A stretch of 64,000 bases of DNA. It comes from a virus. Where the stretch lies: the IMG/VR virus record IMGVR_UViG_3300046665_000306, positions 1-64,000 of that record; one strand, written 5' to 3'. A model generated the notes under the pieces. That model was not told the DNA's origin and searched no databases. It saw only the letters and a program-made list of their open reading frames with translations. Positions 45,755 through 52,963 of the stretch are shown in pieces (position 1 is the stretch's first letter; each line of letters starts with the position of its first letter). A program made the position numbers and the translations under genes.

Positions 45755-45986
45755 CTCCTACAATATTTATAATTTTATCCGCCGCCATTTTTAATTCCGC
45801 CGTGGCCCGTCGCAGTCTTTCAAACCTCCAAGCCTCGCCTCTTGCGCTCCATATCATTGTCTTGATAATGTTAGGATCATTTTGCTTGATGCGCTTCGCA
45901 TAAGAAGTGGCTATGCTCTTATCGGCCCATGACCCGACATACACGATACCATTATCTAGTGTTACTTTCTCAACGATATAGGACAT
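45741..45986 (-). CDS. Hypothetical protein
   Basis: An 81-residue protein: SYIVEKVTLDNGIVYVGSWA then helices (KSIATSYAKRIKQN, LRRATAELKMAAD). GAGGAGATTTGGC leader. Function unknown. Confidence 0.7.
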   Translation of the reverse strand: MSYIVEKVTLDNGIVYVGSWADKSIATSYAKRIKQNDPNIIKTMIWSARGEAWRFERLRRATAELKMAADKIINIVGGADA

Positions 45987-46000
45987 GCCAAATCTCCTCT

Positions 46001-46049
46001 AAGTGATTTATTATGATCACTTTATATCAAGAAATGACTTAGGTGTCAA
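46001..46049 (-). promoter_or_regulatory. Promoter with inverted repeat at start site
   Basis: TTGACA (46044-46049), 17 bases, TATAAA (46021-46026). AAGTGAT (46001-46007) and ATCACTT (46016-46022) form an inverted repeat just behind the -10. Confidence 0.65.
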
Positions 46050-46497
46050 TCACGACATGCATAGTTTCTCGTTTTGAGGCTAACACGACACGCGTCTCAA
46101 TCTTCCCTCTATACCCATTTTCCCACGGCATCCCATGCTCATATCCGGCCATCAATTCGCACTGTTCCGCAATAAAGCGGGCGACTCGGAACGCATCATC
46201 AGGATTTTTAAACATCATTGTTTCAGTGGTATATCCGGTATACTGACCAGTCTGAGTCACGGTGTAATCCCTGAAAATCTCACGATGAGTCCAAATCACC
46301 ATGTCACGCTGATACGCTCTACGCTTTTCGCGGATACAACTAGCGGCAGTGTCTTTATGAATGAAAGCATAAGCTGCGATGGAACTAAACTTAATTCCAT
46401 CTTCAGGCTTGTTAAGCTCACTCGGATAGGTGGTTTGAACCAGAAAGGTGGTGAAAGAATCATCTTTAAGTTTCTCTGTGACACGCGGCTTAGCCAT
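46039..46497 (-). CDS. Hypothetical protein
   Basis: A 152-residue protein. A basic start (AKPRVTEKLKDDSFTTFLV), then RREKRRAYQRDMVIWTHRE and NPDDAFRVARFIAEQCELMA. The ATG at 46497 follows AGGAGGTGGATT. Its end overlaps the next promoter. Function unknown. Confidence 0.72.
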   Translation of the reverse strand: MAKPRVTEKLKDDSFTTFLVQTTYPSELNKPEDGIKFSSIAAYAFIHKDTAASCIREKRRAYQRDMVIWTHREIFRDYTVTQTGQYTGYTTETMMFKNPDDAFRVARFIAEQCELMAGYEHGMPWENGYRGKIETRVVLASKRETMHVVIDT

Positions 46498-46513
46498 AAT
46501 CCACCTCCTCTTC

Positions 46514-46615
46514 CTAGTAATACATGGCAACGGATATCACGCCAAGCCAAAACACAATATTAGCCACAATCACAATTGCTGCCGCAACTGGCGGCGGATT
46601 ATCTGTCATATTCAT
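46514..46615 (-). CDS. Tiny membrane protein (33 residues)
   Basis: A 33-residue product: a polar start with three Pro, then one transmembrane span (AAAIVIVANIVFWLGVIS). Begins two bases after the previous stop with GGGAG ten bases upstream. Resembles other phage one-span proteins of unknown role. Confidence 0.64.
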   Translation of the reverse strand: MNMTDNPPPVAAAIVIVANIVFWLGVISVAMYY

Positions 46616-46617
46616 TA

Positions 46618-46896
46618 TTACTTTTCTCCCGTATCGGGTTTGAGTAGGATGGACAATATGTTGCCCATATTGGCTTGATGGTTGGCCAATTCCTCGTCTT
46701 GCGCCTCGCCAAATGTAGCTCTGACCCGCTCAGCCGCTGCAACGATTTCGTCGCAAATGCTATCCAACTCATGTGCAACTTTGACATTGCCTGTCATGTG
46801 AAAAGCGCTGGACAAACGATCTAGCCTTTCCGCGATGTGTTGCATATGATTGACATTGTCAAACACAGCGTCGAGATGTTGCTTAGATGCGGTCAT
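46618..46896 (-). CDS. Helical hypothetical protein
   Basis: A 92-residue all-helical protein (VFDNVNHMQHIAERLDRLSS, EELANHQANMGNILSIL). TAGGAGACATTTAA leader after a conserved leader hairpin. Function unknown. Confidence 0.72.
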   Translation of the reverse strand: MTASKQHLDAVFDNVNHMQHIAERLDRLSSAFHMTGNVKVAHELDSICDEIVAAAERVRATFGEAQDEELANHQANMGNILSILLKPDTGEK

Positions 46897-46918
46897 TTAA
46901 ATGTCTCCTATATTTTTT

Positions 46919-46987
46919 CTCGCACGTGCGAGAGGAAATGTTCCATTCCGTTAAATAACTTTTATTACATCTAAATCACTGTGTCAA
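46919..46987 (-). promoter_or_regulatory. Promoter and conserved leader hairpin
   Basis: TTGACA (46982-46987) with TAAAAG (46959-46964) at 17 bases. The leader carries the perfect palindrome CTCGCACGTGCGAG (46919-46932), preceded on the minus strand by CATTTCCT and followed by an A-rich stretch and the ribosome site. Confidence 0.66.
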
Positions 46988-46991
46988 ATCT

Positions 46992-47333
46992 TTATTCACC
47001 CATCACGGTATTTTTTCTCACCTCGGAACAGCTGATAGTCACTTCGACATAGCGTTCCGTGTCTTTATCAAAATCACTACCATCCGGCAGATCGTCGGCG
47101 TAAAGTATTCTACCAATAAAGAGATTTGGTGTTTCAAAATCACCTTCTAACGGTCCTAGGATATTGACAGGAATGTGCTCATGAGTTTCAACCGCATGGG
47201 TCAAGGCCCTTTTCGCTCCTTCAATATTTTCAGGCATAGGCACTCTATCACCGAAATGGTATTCATATCCATTGACAGAGATAAAATATTGGTATTGCCA
47301 CTTCATAGGTGGAGTGTAATATATTGGTTCCAT
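46992..47333 (-). CDS. Hypothetical protein
   Basis: A 113-residue protein (QYQYFISVNGYEYHFGDRVP, then NIEGAKRALTHAVETHEH and EVTISCSEV). Alpha/beta fold. Weak ribosome site (AAG). Five bases after the previous gene. Function unknown. Confidence 0.72.
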   Translation of the reverse strand: MEPIYYTPPMKWQYQYFISVNGYEYHFGDRVPMPENIEGAKRALTHAVETHEHIPVNILGPLEGDFETPNLFIGRILYADDLPDGSDFDKDTERYVEVTISCSEVRKNTVMGE

Positions 47334-47338
47334 TTGTT

Positions 47339-47869
47339 TTACTTCCCTCCCTTGACCTGAAAGAATCCGCCATTGTCATCTTCCTGCACCACGATAATGC
47401 TCATATCGTTATTCACAACCGTTTCAGGGGCGTAGATCGCGTCTTCATTTGTTTCAGTGATTGTTACTGACACGGTTTGATCGTGAAGTCGGTAAAGCTT
47501 GGCGGGCTCGAACCAATCACTACTGCGGCCATCATCAGGCATAACACCTACTTGAAATTGTGACTTGCTCCAACCGATAGGATCACAGAAGAAACGCCCA
47601 ACGCCAAGAACAATAACTTCCCCAACTTCTGGACGCGAGGGATAAATACCTCGGGACAAGTCACCGACATGAGCACTACAGCGTGCCTCAATGATTTCGA
47701 CCACGATCTTGACACGGCGGAACGCCATCGCGTTCATACTACCTTCCCATGCCGCTTCGGGATAGGTGCCGTTACCGCTGTAGCCTGTCTTATCGAGCGT
47801 GAAACTACCATAGCGGTCGCTTCTCCGTTCCATTCCGTCCCAAGCGAAAATCCCTTTACCTGTAATCAT
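47339..47869 (-). CDS. Hypothetical beta-rich protein
   Basis: A 176-residue protein. First part DGMERRSDRYGSFTLDKTGY, middle REVIVLGVGRFF-like strands, end SIIVVQEDDNGGFFQ. Behind a strong promoter and conserved leader hairpin. Function unknown. Confidence 0.72.
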   Translation of the reverse strand: MITGKGIFAWDGMERRSDRYGSFTLDKTGYSGNGTYPEAAWEGSMNAMAFRRVKIVVEIIEARCSAHVGDLSRGIYPSRPEVGEVIVLGVGRFFCDPIGWSKSQFQVGVMPDDGRSSDWFEPAKLYRLHDQTVSVTITETNEDAIYAPETVVNNDMSIIVVQEDDNGGFFQVKGGK

Positions 47870-47890
47870 TTTAAATCTCCTTTATTGTCA

Positions 47891-47961
47891 CTCTCTTCAG
47901 AGAGGGGCGATGTTAAATGCTTCTATGACCTTTTATTACAAATGTTTCAGACCGAAGTCAA
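47891..47961 (-). promoter_or_regulatory. Promoter and conserved leader hairpin (covarying)
   Basis: TTGACT (47956-47961), 17 bases, TAATAA (47933-47938). Leader hairpin CTCTCTTCAGAGAG (47891-47904) sits in the same context as CTCGCACGTGCGAG at 52119: minus-strand ATCGCCC before it, GAGTGACAATAAAGGAG after it. The stem pairs change together. Confidence 0.75.
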
Positions 47962-47980
47962 CCACATTTAAGCACATGTC

Positions 47981-48034
47981 AAAATCAATTAATTGATTTT
48001 AACATACCGTAGGATGATCATTTAAATGATCATC
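47981..48034. repeat. Two long perfect palindromes
   Basis: AAAATCAATTAATTGATTTT (47981-48000, 20 bases) and a 22-base perfect palindrome with GATGATCATTT as its half (48013-48034). The second contains the stop codon of the gene at 48022. Operator or terminator-like. Confidence 0.75.
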
Positions 48035-48342
48035 ATACACCAAGGGAAATAATTATTCACAATGACATAACCGCGCCGCTCATAATATTCTTTAAGTCTT
48101 GTTTCAAATACATTTTCGAGATAGAAAATGTGTTCCGGTTCGTATCGGTCCAGAAATTTTGTCAATGCCCCGCTACCGGGAACGTCAGCCGTTACGTTGG
48201 CCAGATCAACGGTATGGGTAACGCCGTCCCTTAGCCTAAACGTCTTCCTGACATAGATATTCAGTCCCGGCTCCCTGATCCACGCATTGGTGGGCCAAGT
48301 CATGGCGAGGAAATCTTCGAAACTTGGATATGCCTTAGTCAT
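48022..48342 (-). CDS. Hypothetical protein
   Basis: A 106-residue protein (FLAMTWPTNAWIREPGLNIY, then RLRDGVTHTVDLANV and RLKEYYERRGYVIVN). Ends inside a palindrome. The order of strands and helix suggests an enzyme-inhibitor-sized fold. Function unknown. Confidence 0.72.
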   Translation of the reverse strand: MTKAYPSFEDFLAMTWPTNAWIREPGLNIYVRKTFRLRDGVTHTVDLANVTADVPGSGALTKFLDRYEPEHIFYLENVFETRLKEYYERRGYVIVNNYFPWCMMII

Positions 48343-48345
48343 GTC

Positions 48346-48588
48346 CTACCTACGAACCGTTTCAACAGTTTCGGAACTGTCGCACCACGACCCTCCACTA
48401 GTCCTCAATATGTCGATCAGATTCTCTTTCGTCACCTCGACCGTGACGCACTTATCAATGCTGACCATATCGAGCCAGTCCACTTCTTTCAAAGTATTCC
48501 GAGCCATGACACGTGCTTCACTTAGCGTGGTGGCGTAATCAGTTCCGTCCGCCGTTTCGATGGTGTAAATCGTAAAACCTTTAGCCAT
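48346..48588 (-). CDS. Hypothetical protein
   Basis: An 80-residue alpha/beta protein (GFTIYTIETADGTDYATTLS, then VTVEVTKENLIDIL). TAGGAGGGCTCACGTA leader behind the hairpin at 48611. Function unknown. Confidence 0.72.
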   Translation of the reverse strand: MAKGFTIYTIETADGTDYATTLSEARVMARNTLKEVDWLDMVSIDKCVTVEVTKENLIDILRTSGGSWCDSSETVETVRR

Positions 48589-48610
48589 TACGTGAGCCCT
48601 CCTATTTTCA

Positions 48611-48678
48611 TCCCGCTCGCGGGAGGGAAATTATTGTTTCGATGACTTTTTATTACATCACGCCTGAAGCAGTGTCAA
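48611..48678 (-). promoter_or_regulatory. Promoter and conserved leader hairpin
   Basis: TTGACA (48673-48678), 17 bases, TAATAA (48650-48655). Leader hairpin TCCCGC-tc-GCGGGA (48611-48624), preceded on the minus strand by AATTTCCC, a third stem sequence in the same position. Confidence 0.74.
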
Positions 48679-48971
48679 TACCTTCGAATATGGCGATACA
48701 GACCCTTGATAAAAGGATCGACCTGAAGATTATCATCACGCCAATCGGTATATTTTCGACCATATTGCCTCGTCAGCACGCCATCGGCAAATATGTAGGA
48801 ACAGTCGCTCACGATTACTGCTCGCTCCCTACGGGGCCGCTTGTTGTGATACGGCTCGTTGTGAGGATTGGCGCGCTGATCCACACCCATTTCGTAACTG
48901 ATAGTGCCATCATCGATATTTGCTTTCGTGGCCCATTCATTTCTGAGCCGTTCAAAATCGTTTTCAATCAT
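48675..48971 (-). CDS. Hypothetical protein
   Basis: A 98-residue basic protein (ENDFERLRNEWATKANIDDG; NEPYHNKRPRRERAVIV). GGAGG upstream. Its end overlaps the promoter of the next gene. Function unknown. Confidence 0.7.
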   Translation of the reverse strand: MIENDFERLRNEWATKANIDDGTISYEMGVDQRANPHNEPYHNKRPRRERAVIVSDCSYIFADGVLTRQYGRKYTDWRDDNLQVDPFIKGLYRHIRRY

Positions 48972-48972
48972 G

Positions 48973-49230
48973 TCAAACCTCCTTCACGAATGCTGGAACT
49001 ATCGTAATCTCGACAAAGTCTGCCAGTTCTGAATTGTATAACGAGACTACCGTGCCATTTTTTAGCACCGCGACAGGCTCAGAGCCGACCGTTCCCGGCT
49101 CAACGTAATTCGTTTTGACACCCGCAACCCTTAATGTCATGCTATAATCGAACGGGCTGCGCCAATAAAAGGAAGGAAGGTCTTTCCGCTTCACCCTTGC
49201 CCTGAAAAGTTCAATTTCTGGATCAGTCAT
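48973..49230 (-). CDS. Hypothetical protein
   Basis: An 85-residue protein (IELFRARVKRKDLPSFYWRS, then EPVAVLKNGTVVSLYNSE). Beta-rich second half. AGGGAGATTAACA leader; overlaps the next gene by 8 bases. Function unknown. Confidence 0.7.
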   Translation of the reverse strand: MTDPEIELFRARVKRKDLPSFYWRSPFDYSMTLRVAGVKTNYVEPGTVGSEPVAVLKNGTVVSLYNSELADFVEITIVPAFVKEV

Positions 49231-49468
49231 TGTTAATCTCCCTCTTCCTCTTCGCGGATTGCAACTTTATAATAGCTCCTATCATTCTGATATTCTCGTT
49301 CAAAGTTTCAGGAACAGCGCCATATGTGAAATTGGCATACTCATTCAAATGGAACGCTGTTCCATCTTCATAGACCACACCATCACATATCCCATTTTCG
49401 AGACAATGAAGTCTGAAGGCTTGGATCTTTAATTCTTCGCCAAACTTGACGTGAAGTTCGTTACTCAT
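49223..49468 (-). CDS. Hypothetical protein
   Basis: An 81-residue protein (FGEELKIQAFRLHCLENGIC, basic SAKRKREI end). GGAGATTCA leader; four-base overlap with the next gene. Function unknown. Confidence 0.7.
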   Translation of the reverse strand: MSNELHVKFGEELKIQAFRLHCLENGICDGVVYEDGTAFHLNEYANFTYGAVPETLNENIRMIGAIIKLQSAKRKREINND

Positions 49469-49779
49469 TGAATCTCCTCCAACTCTCTCACTCTGGCGAA
49501 CATTATTGTCCCTCGAAAAGTATCGAAAGCCTCACCGGTACGAATCAATATCCCGGTATCGGTGTCAAGATATGCCACCAATTCACCGTTTCTCTCACCA
49601 AACGAATCGATGATGAAGGATGAAGCCTTAGCGCCCCACGTCACCCGATCCCCTATCTTGAACACCTGAGACGCGGCATAGGCGGCATAGAGAGTGAGCG
49701 CTTCTTCCGGCGTGAGACGAATGTCTTCCTTATCCATCACGCCGAGATAGAGCTTATCGAGAATTTTATCAAGAGTCAT
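49465..49779 (-). CDS. Hypothetical protein with SH3-like segment
   Basis: A 104-residue protein: helical start (DKILDKLYLGVMDKEDIRLT) then FKIGDRVTWGAKASSFIIDS and GTIMFARVRELEE. GGAGGTACGAC before the ATG. Function unknown. Confidence 0.72.
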   Translation of the reverse strand: MTLDKILDKLYLGVMDKEDIRLTPEEALTLYAAYAASQVFKIGDRVTWGAKASSFIIDSFGERNGELVAYLDTDTGILIRTGEAFDTFRGTIMFARVRELEEIQ

Positions 49780-49942
49780 GTCGTACCTCCACCCTGAACC
49801 AAGACCAACGCGAAACAGCTAGAACATGTTTCCCTGTACCACTGGTGATATAATAGGATACTTGCCTGCCATCTACAATATCCCTGAAACCATCTCTGAC
49901 ATAGGTCATGGGAAAGTATAAGTCTCTGACGTGGTCGATCAT
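49769..49942 (-). CDS. Hypothetical protein (57 residues)
   Basis: A 57-residue protein (IDHVRDLYFPMTYVRDGFRD, then YYITSGTGKHVLAVSRW). AAAAGGAAAAGAA upstream of the ATG; overlaps the next gene by 11 bases. An alternative frame on the same strand is open but has no start signal. Function unknown. Confidence 0.66.
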   Translation of the reverse strand: MIDHVRDLYFPMTYVRDGFRDIVDGRQVSYYITSGTGKHVLAVSRWSWFRVEVRHDS

Positions 49943-49954
49943 TTCTTTTCCTTT

Positions 49955-50260
49955 TTAAAAAATCTTGATCCAGCAAACCTTCTTGCCGTTGAACCGATTG
50001 TCGAGACTTGTATCACCCCATTCATAAAGCTCGTTCCAGACCAAATCGAAATCGTCAAAATCGGAGGTAGAGTCTTCCGACATGGACTCGAATTGATCCA
50101 CCAGTTCAAGCTTTTCGTTCTCAACGATGTGATCAGCGAAAGGCTTAAGGCGCTTAAGCCTTGTCGCAACCATACCGGCAAATGCAGGAACGGAAATTTC
50201 CCCATCGCTGACTTGGTCCCACACATCCGATACATCCAAAGTTCTCTGCCAATCAGTCAT
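49955..50260 (-). CDS. Conserved small phage protein
   Basis: A 101-residue protein. RTLDVSDVWDQVSDGEISV and a two-strand end DLVWNELYEWGD match a small family in large phages (L-D-V-S-D-V-W-D-x-V). Mostly helical and acidic. AAGGAGATTATG leader. Function unknown. Confidence 0.78.
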   Translation of the reverse strand: MTDWQRTLDVSDVWDQVSDGEISVPAFAGMVATRLKRLKPFADHIVENEKLELVDQFESMSEDSTSDFDDFDLVWNELYEWGDTSLDNRFNGKKVCWIKIF

Positions 50261-50302
50261 GACATAATCTCCTTGTGTTATTGTTTAATCTCTTATGACT
50301 TA

Positions 50303-50331
50303 TTCTTACAACTAAGCCATGACGGTGTCAA
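50303..50331 (-). promoter_or_regulatory. Sigma-70-like promoter
   Basis: TTGACA (50326-50331), 17 bases, TAAGAA (50303-50308), reading the genes from 50260 down. Confidence 0.66.
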
Positions 50332-50344
50332 CAACTAAATTTAT

Positions 50345-50533
50345 TTAATCTTCAACAGGATCAGTTGCGCCCATTCTAGGAGGTATGATCCAGCAGCAAA
50401 ATGAAGGGCTATGGCCCATCGGATCATAACCTTCTTCATTATCAATGCTGATTCGATCCACTTTGGGATGGTATCTGACATAGAGAGTTTGATCAAGCTT
50501 GACCCAATACATGATGGAAACTTCAGTTGTCAT
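50345..50533 (-). CDS. Hypothetical protein
   Basis: A 62-residue protein (MYWVKLDQTLYVRYHPKVDR). Overlaps the previous stop by four bases. Function unknown. Confidence 0.68.
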   Translation of the reverse strand: MTTEVSIMYWVKLDQTLYVRYHPKVDRISIDNEEGYDPMGHSPSFCCWIIPPRMGATDPVED

Positions 50534-50736
50534 TTAACCTGTCTCCTAATCATGTTAAAATACTGTTCCGCCAGTTCTGGATCGAGAAACACTTTGGTTT
50601 CTGTTCCGGGTTTGACAACGACCCAAACCCGATCACCATTCAGTGTCGCATTATATAGATTGGTCATAACCCCAGCTGTATCTATCCCACAACTCCCGCC
50701 ATAATAATGCTGTTCCAATCTATGTTTCATCTGCAC
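50530..50736 (-). CDS. Hypothetical protein
   Basis: A 68-residue protein (EQHYYGGSCGIDTAGVMTNL, then VWVVVKPGTETKVFLDPE). GTG or the next ATG is the start; overlaps the preceding gene. Function unknown. Confidence 0.68.
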   Translation of the reverse strand: MQMKHRLEQHYYGGSCGIDTAGVMTNLYNATLNGDRVWVVVKPGTETKVFLDPELAEQYFNMIRRQVK

Positions 50737-50939
50737 GTCGCCGCTAGTGCCATTCTCAGGACTCGGTCGGTCCAGTCCTTACCTTCTTTGAATTCGAAGG
50801 CGTTAAGACTTTTATCAGCATCGTTGTAGAACGCTATCAGACTCCTGCGTCGGAGATGTATCACCGCGCGACGGCCATGACCTTTGGTAACGCCTGTGAC
50901 TGAGACTATGGCGTGATGTTCAACTGGTTCCGAATTCAT
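50727..50939 (-). CDS. Hypothetical protein
   Basis: A 70-residue basic protein (VSVTGVTKGHGRRAVIHLRR; WTDRVLRMALAATCR). AGGAGGCCAGTC before the ATG. Possible nucleic-acid binder by charge. Function unknown. Confidence 0.7.
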   Translation of the reverse strand: MNSEPVEHHAIVSVTGVTKGHGRRAVIHLRRRSLIAFYNDADKSLNAFEFKEGKDWTDRVLRMALAATCR

Positions 50940-50975
50940 GACTGGCCTCCTTTATAAAATCATTTGATGTATATT

Positions 50976-51004
50976 TTATTACATCTTATCTAAGGTAGAG
51001 TCAA
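50976..51004 (-). promoter_or_regulatory. Sigma-70-like promoter
   Basis: TTGACT (50999-51004), 17 bases, TAATAA (50976-50981). Confidence 0.7.
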
Positions 51005-51010
51005 GAGATT

Positions 51011-51190
51011 TCACCAATCCCCGTCATTAAAATTCACCGTCACTTCGTCGCTAGTAATAGTCTCATCGTCCAGTAAAATCTCTACCCCGATGAGGCAATA
51101 ATCTTTACCGCTACCTTCCCTATTTATCTTAATCTTTAGGTTTTTGCGAAGATAATCTTCTATGATTCGCTGAACTAGTTTATTGTCCAT
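51011..51190 (-). CDS. Hypothetical protein (59 residues)
   Basis: A 59-residue protein (DNKLVQRIIEDYLRKNLKIK, then ILLDDETITSDEVTVN), helix then three strands. The ATG lies in the end of the previous gene with AAGG upstream. Its D-D-E-x-I-x-S-D strand recurs in small phage proteins. Function unknown. Confidence 0.66.
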   Translation of the reverse strand: MDNKLVQRIIEDYLRKNLKIKINREGSGKDYCLIGVEILLDDETITSDEVTVNFNDGDW

Positions 51191-51398
51191 GTCTAGCCCT
51201 TCCCTCCCTCGGTCTATCCAAACGCCTCGCCTTAACTACCACACCCTCAGCATTGCTTTTCTCCCAGCCCCACCAAAGGTTCTTGCTCAAGTCGATCCTC
51301 GAATCGCCTACAGTATTTTTAACTTGAACTATGGCGTGGTCAGGAAATGGTTGCCACTTCTGATACGGCATAACACTGTCAAATCTATTTAAAAACAT
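51180..51398 (-). CDS. Hypothetical protein
   Basis: A 72-residue protein with Trp-rich PYQKWQPFPDHAIVQVKNTV and WWGWEKSNAEGVVV and an Arg-rich end. ATG at 51398 after AAGGAATAAC; the frame open upstream would overlap the 232-residue gene. Function unknown. Confidence 0.7.
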   Translation of the reverse strand: MFLNRFDSVMPYQKWQPFPDHAIVQVKNTVGDSRIDLSKNLWWGWEKSNAEGVVVKARRLDRPREGRARHGQ

Positions 51399-51399
51399 G

Positions 51400-52098
51400 T
51401 TATTCCTTGTCCTCCTTAATTTGCAACGGTGTTGCACTATTTTCAGGCCCTTGCAGCGTATTGATTCCGGCCCTCGTAATGACATTCATCATATAGCCGT
51501 GAATCTCTTGCTTCCCCTTTTCGATGGTGTCTTCGACGTATTCACCGAACTGCTTCGCCGCGAATGGAATGTGATCATCGAGTCTCTTCCGAGCCGACCT
51601 GATCTTTGATGAAACTTCATCTGCCTTTTTCTTGGACAGACCAAGCCCATCCACAGCAGCCAGAGCTTCATCAAGGAAGCGAACCGTTTCGGCCAAGTCT
51701 TCGTCAACTTCCATCTTGACAAGCTTGGAGCGCTCCAACGAAGGAATGCCGGGAATTCTTTTCCCGCCATGTTGAGTCAAGGTGCAAGGCGTACCGTCGC
51801 CAATGTTAGGAGCGGAGACGAATGTGGCCCATTGAGACTCAGTCATTGCGACTTCGATATAGCTCTCACGGCCCATGTGCCAGTCTCGGTTCAAGCTGCG
51901 ATGAAATTCCGCTCCCTTGATCCGCACCACCATATAGTTATTGTGATGAAAGTCACTGCCGAATAGATTTGTATGACCAGAGACGCGACTAGCGCCGATC
52001 ATGGCGAATGCGGGATGAGACGTGATAGTTTCATCCGGGTTCCACGAGCTTTCACGAGTCTCAGGCATTGCTTCGTTCGCTCTAGGCTTGGCGTACAT
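51400..52098 (-). CDS. Conserved phage protein of unknown function
   Basis: A 232-residue protein. MIGASRVSGHTNLFGSDFHH then HRSLNRDWHMGRESYIEVAM and PCTLTQHGGKRIPGIP are features of a family (I/A-S-R-V-S-G-x-T-x-L-F-G-S-x-x-x-H-x-x) conserved in large phages next to DNA-metabolism genes. A helical second half (EDLAETVRFLDEALAAVDGL). Behind a conserved leader hairpin. Start at 52098 after AAAGGAGG. No activity known. Confidence 0.82.
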   Translation of the reverse strand: MYAKPRANEAMPETRESSWNPDETITSHPAFAMIGASRVSGHTNLFGSDFHHNNYMVVRIKGAEFHRSLNRDWHMGRESYIEVAMTESQWATFVSAPNIGDGTPCTLTQHGGKRIPGIPSLERSKLVKMEVDEDLAETVRFLDEALAAVDGLGLSKKKADEVSSKIRSARKRLDDHIPFAAKQFGEYVEDTIEKGKQEIHGYMMNVITRAGINTLQGPENSATPLQIKEDKE

Positions 52099-52118
52099 CG
52101 TAACCTCCTTTATTGTCA

Positions 52119-52187
52119 CTCGCACGTGCGAGGGGCGATTGTTTGTTTCTATGACTTTTTATTACAATCATTTTATATCCAAGTCAA
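52119..52187 (-). promoter_or_regulatory. Promoter and conserved leader hairpin
   Basis: TTGACT (52182-52187), 17 bases, TAATAA (52159-52164). Leader palindrome CTCGCACGTGCGAG (52119-52132) between minus-strand ATCGCCC and GAGTGACAATAAAGGAG. Confidence 0.76.
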
Positions 52188-52543
52188 TCGCTTTCTTTAA
52201 CAGGCTTCAGAATAATTCTGTACTGCTGCAAATAACCTCTACCGTCGCGCATTTCTTCATACGACTCGATCCTATCACCGTACATCTCTGTGATTTTATC
52301 AGCGTCGATATAGCTCGTTTCGGTATAATTGTGATACACCACAGTTCCGCCTTCAGGCGTTTCGAGAAGATCGCTCAGACTGCGAGCCACGTCCCGGCTA
52401 ATCGCTGCGATATGAGCGTCATCGAAGCTGCCCCTATCTTTCCACTGCTTCAGGATTCGATAAACATCAGCTGGACTAATCTTCGCAACTTCGAATTCTT
52501 TCCATCGGGAAAGATCGCGATTCGGTTCTACCACTTCCATCAT
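52184..52543 (-). CDS. Hypothetical protein
   Basis: A 119-residue protein (KISPADVYRILKQWKDRGSF; IAAISRDVARSLSDLLE; QYRIILKPV). Mixed helix and strand. AAAGGAGATTTGAC leader. Function unknown. Confidence 0.72.
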   Translation of the reverse strand: MMEVVEPNRDLSRWKEFEVAKISPADVYRILKQWKDRGSFDDAHIAAISRDVARSLSDLLETPEGGTVVYHNYTETSYIDADKITEMYGDRIESYEEMRDGRGYLQQYRIILKPVKESD

Positions 52544-52589
52544 GTCAAATCTCCTTTATGTAGGGCAATTACTACGTTTCGTTGACTTA

Positions 52590-52618
52590 TCCTTACATCG
52601 CCAAAGTTTTAGAGTCAA
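52590..52618 (-). promoter_or_regulatory. Sigma-70-like promoter
   Basis: TTGACT (52613-52618), 17 bases, TAAGGA (52590-52595), for the 119-residue gene. Confidence 0.68.
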
Positions 52619-52632
52619 CAAATTAAATTAAC

Positions 52633-52821
52633 TTAGACCAATCTATTGTCATACGCCCCGCGCCATCCGTTCCACATCGATTCAAGGTATGGATTAAGAT
52701 ATACCATCCTCTTCCCGGTATAATCCGTGGTTGTTTCTAGATCGTATCCGATACGCCTGACCCATGCCTCAAACCTTTCCCTAACCAAAGCTTCTTGTTC
52801 GTGGTCAACCTTTTTTCGCAT
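52633..52821 (-). CDS. Small conserved-type phage protein
   Basis: A 62-residue protein (EALVRERFEAWVRRIGYDLE; MVYLNPYLESMWNGWRGAYD). The F-E-A-W...Y-x-x-P-x-x-x-x-x-W-x-G-W pattern is common among small phage genes. AAGGAG upstream. Function unknown. Confidence 0.76.
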   Translation of the reverse strand: MRKKVDHEQEALVRERFEAWVRRIGYDLETTTDYTGKRMVYLNPYLESMWNGWRGAYDNRLV

Positions 52822-52963
52822 CTCGAACCCTCTCCTTCTTCACCCTGACATACCTGTTGAATTCCACGTTATGGCAAAAGAACCATAACGTGTTAGAGCC
52901 GTAGATTTCAAAAGGCTTGACGACCCAATTCGAACCGTCCCAAAGTTCTAACTGGACAATCAA
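52805..52963 (-). CDS. Hypothetical protein, TTG start (52 residues)
   Basis: A 52-residue protein (IVQLELWDGSNWVVKPFEIY, then TLWFFCHNVEFNRYV). The TTG start overlaps the preceding stop (TTGA). Real coding is suggested by amino-acid composition and packing. Function unknown. Confidence 0.58.
   Translation of the reverse strand: MIVQLELWDGSNWVVKPFEIYGSNTLWFFCHNVEFNRYVRVKKERVRDAKKG

Noticed and set aside
49776-49976. Alternative 66-residue minus-strand frame
   Set aside because: Another frame of the same strand starts at an ATG with AAAAGGAAAAG and overlaps the next gene as usual here; this one starts without a signal.
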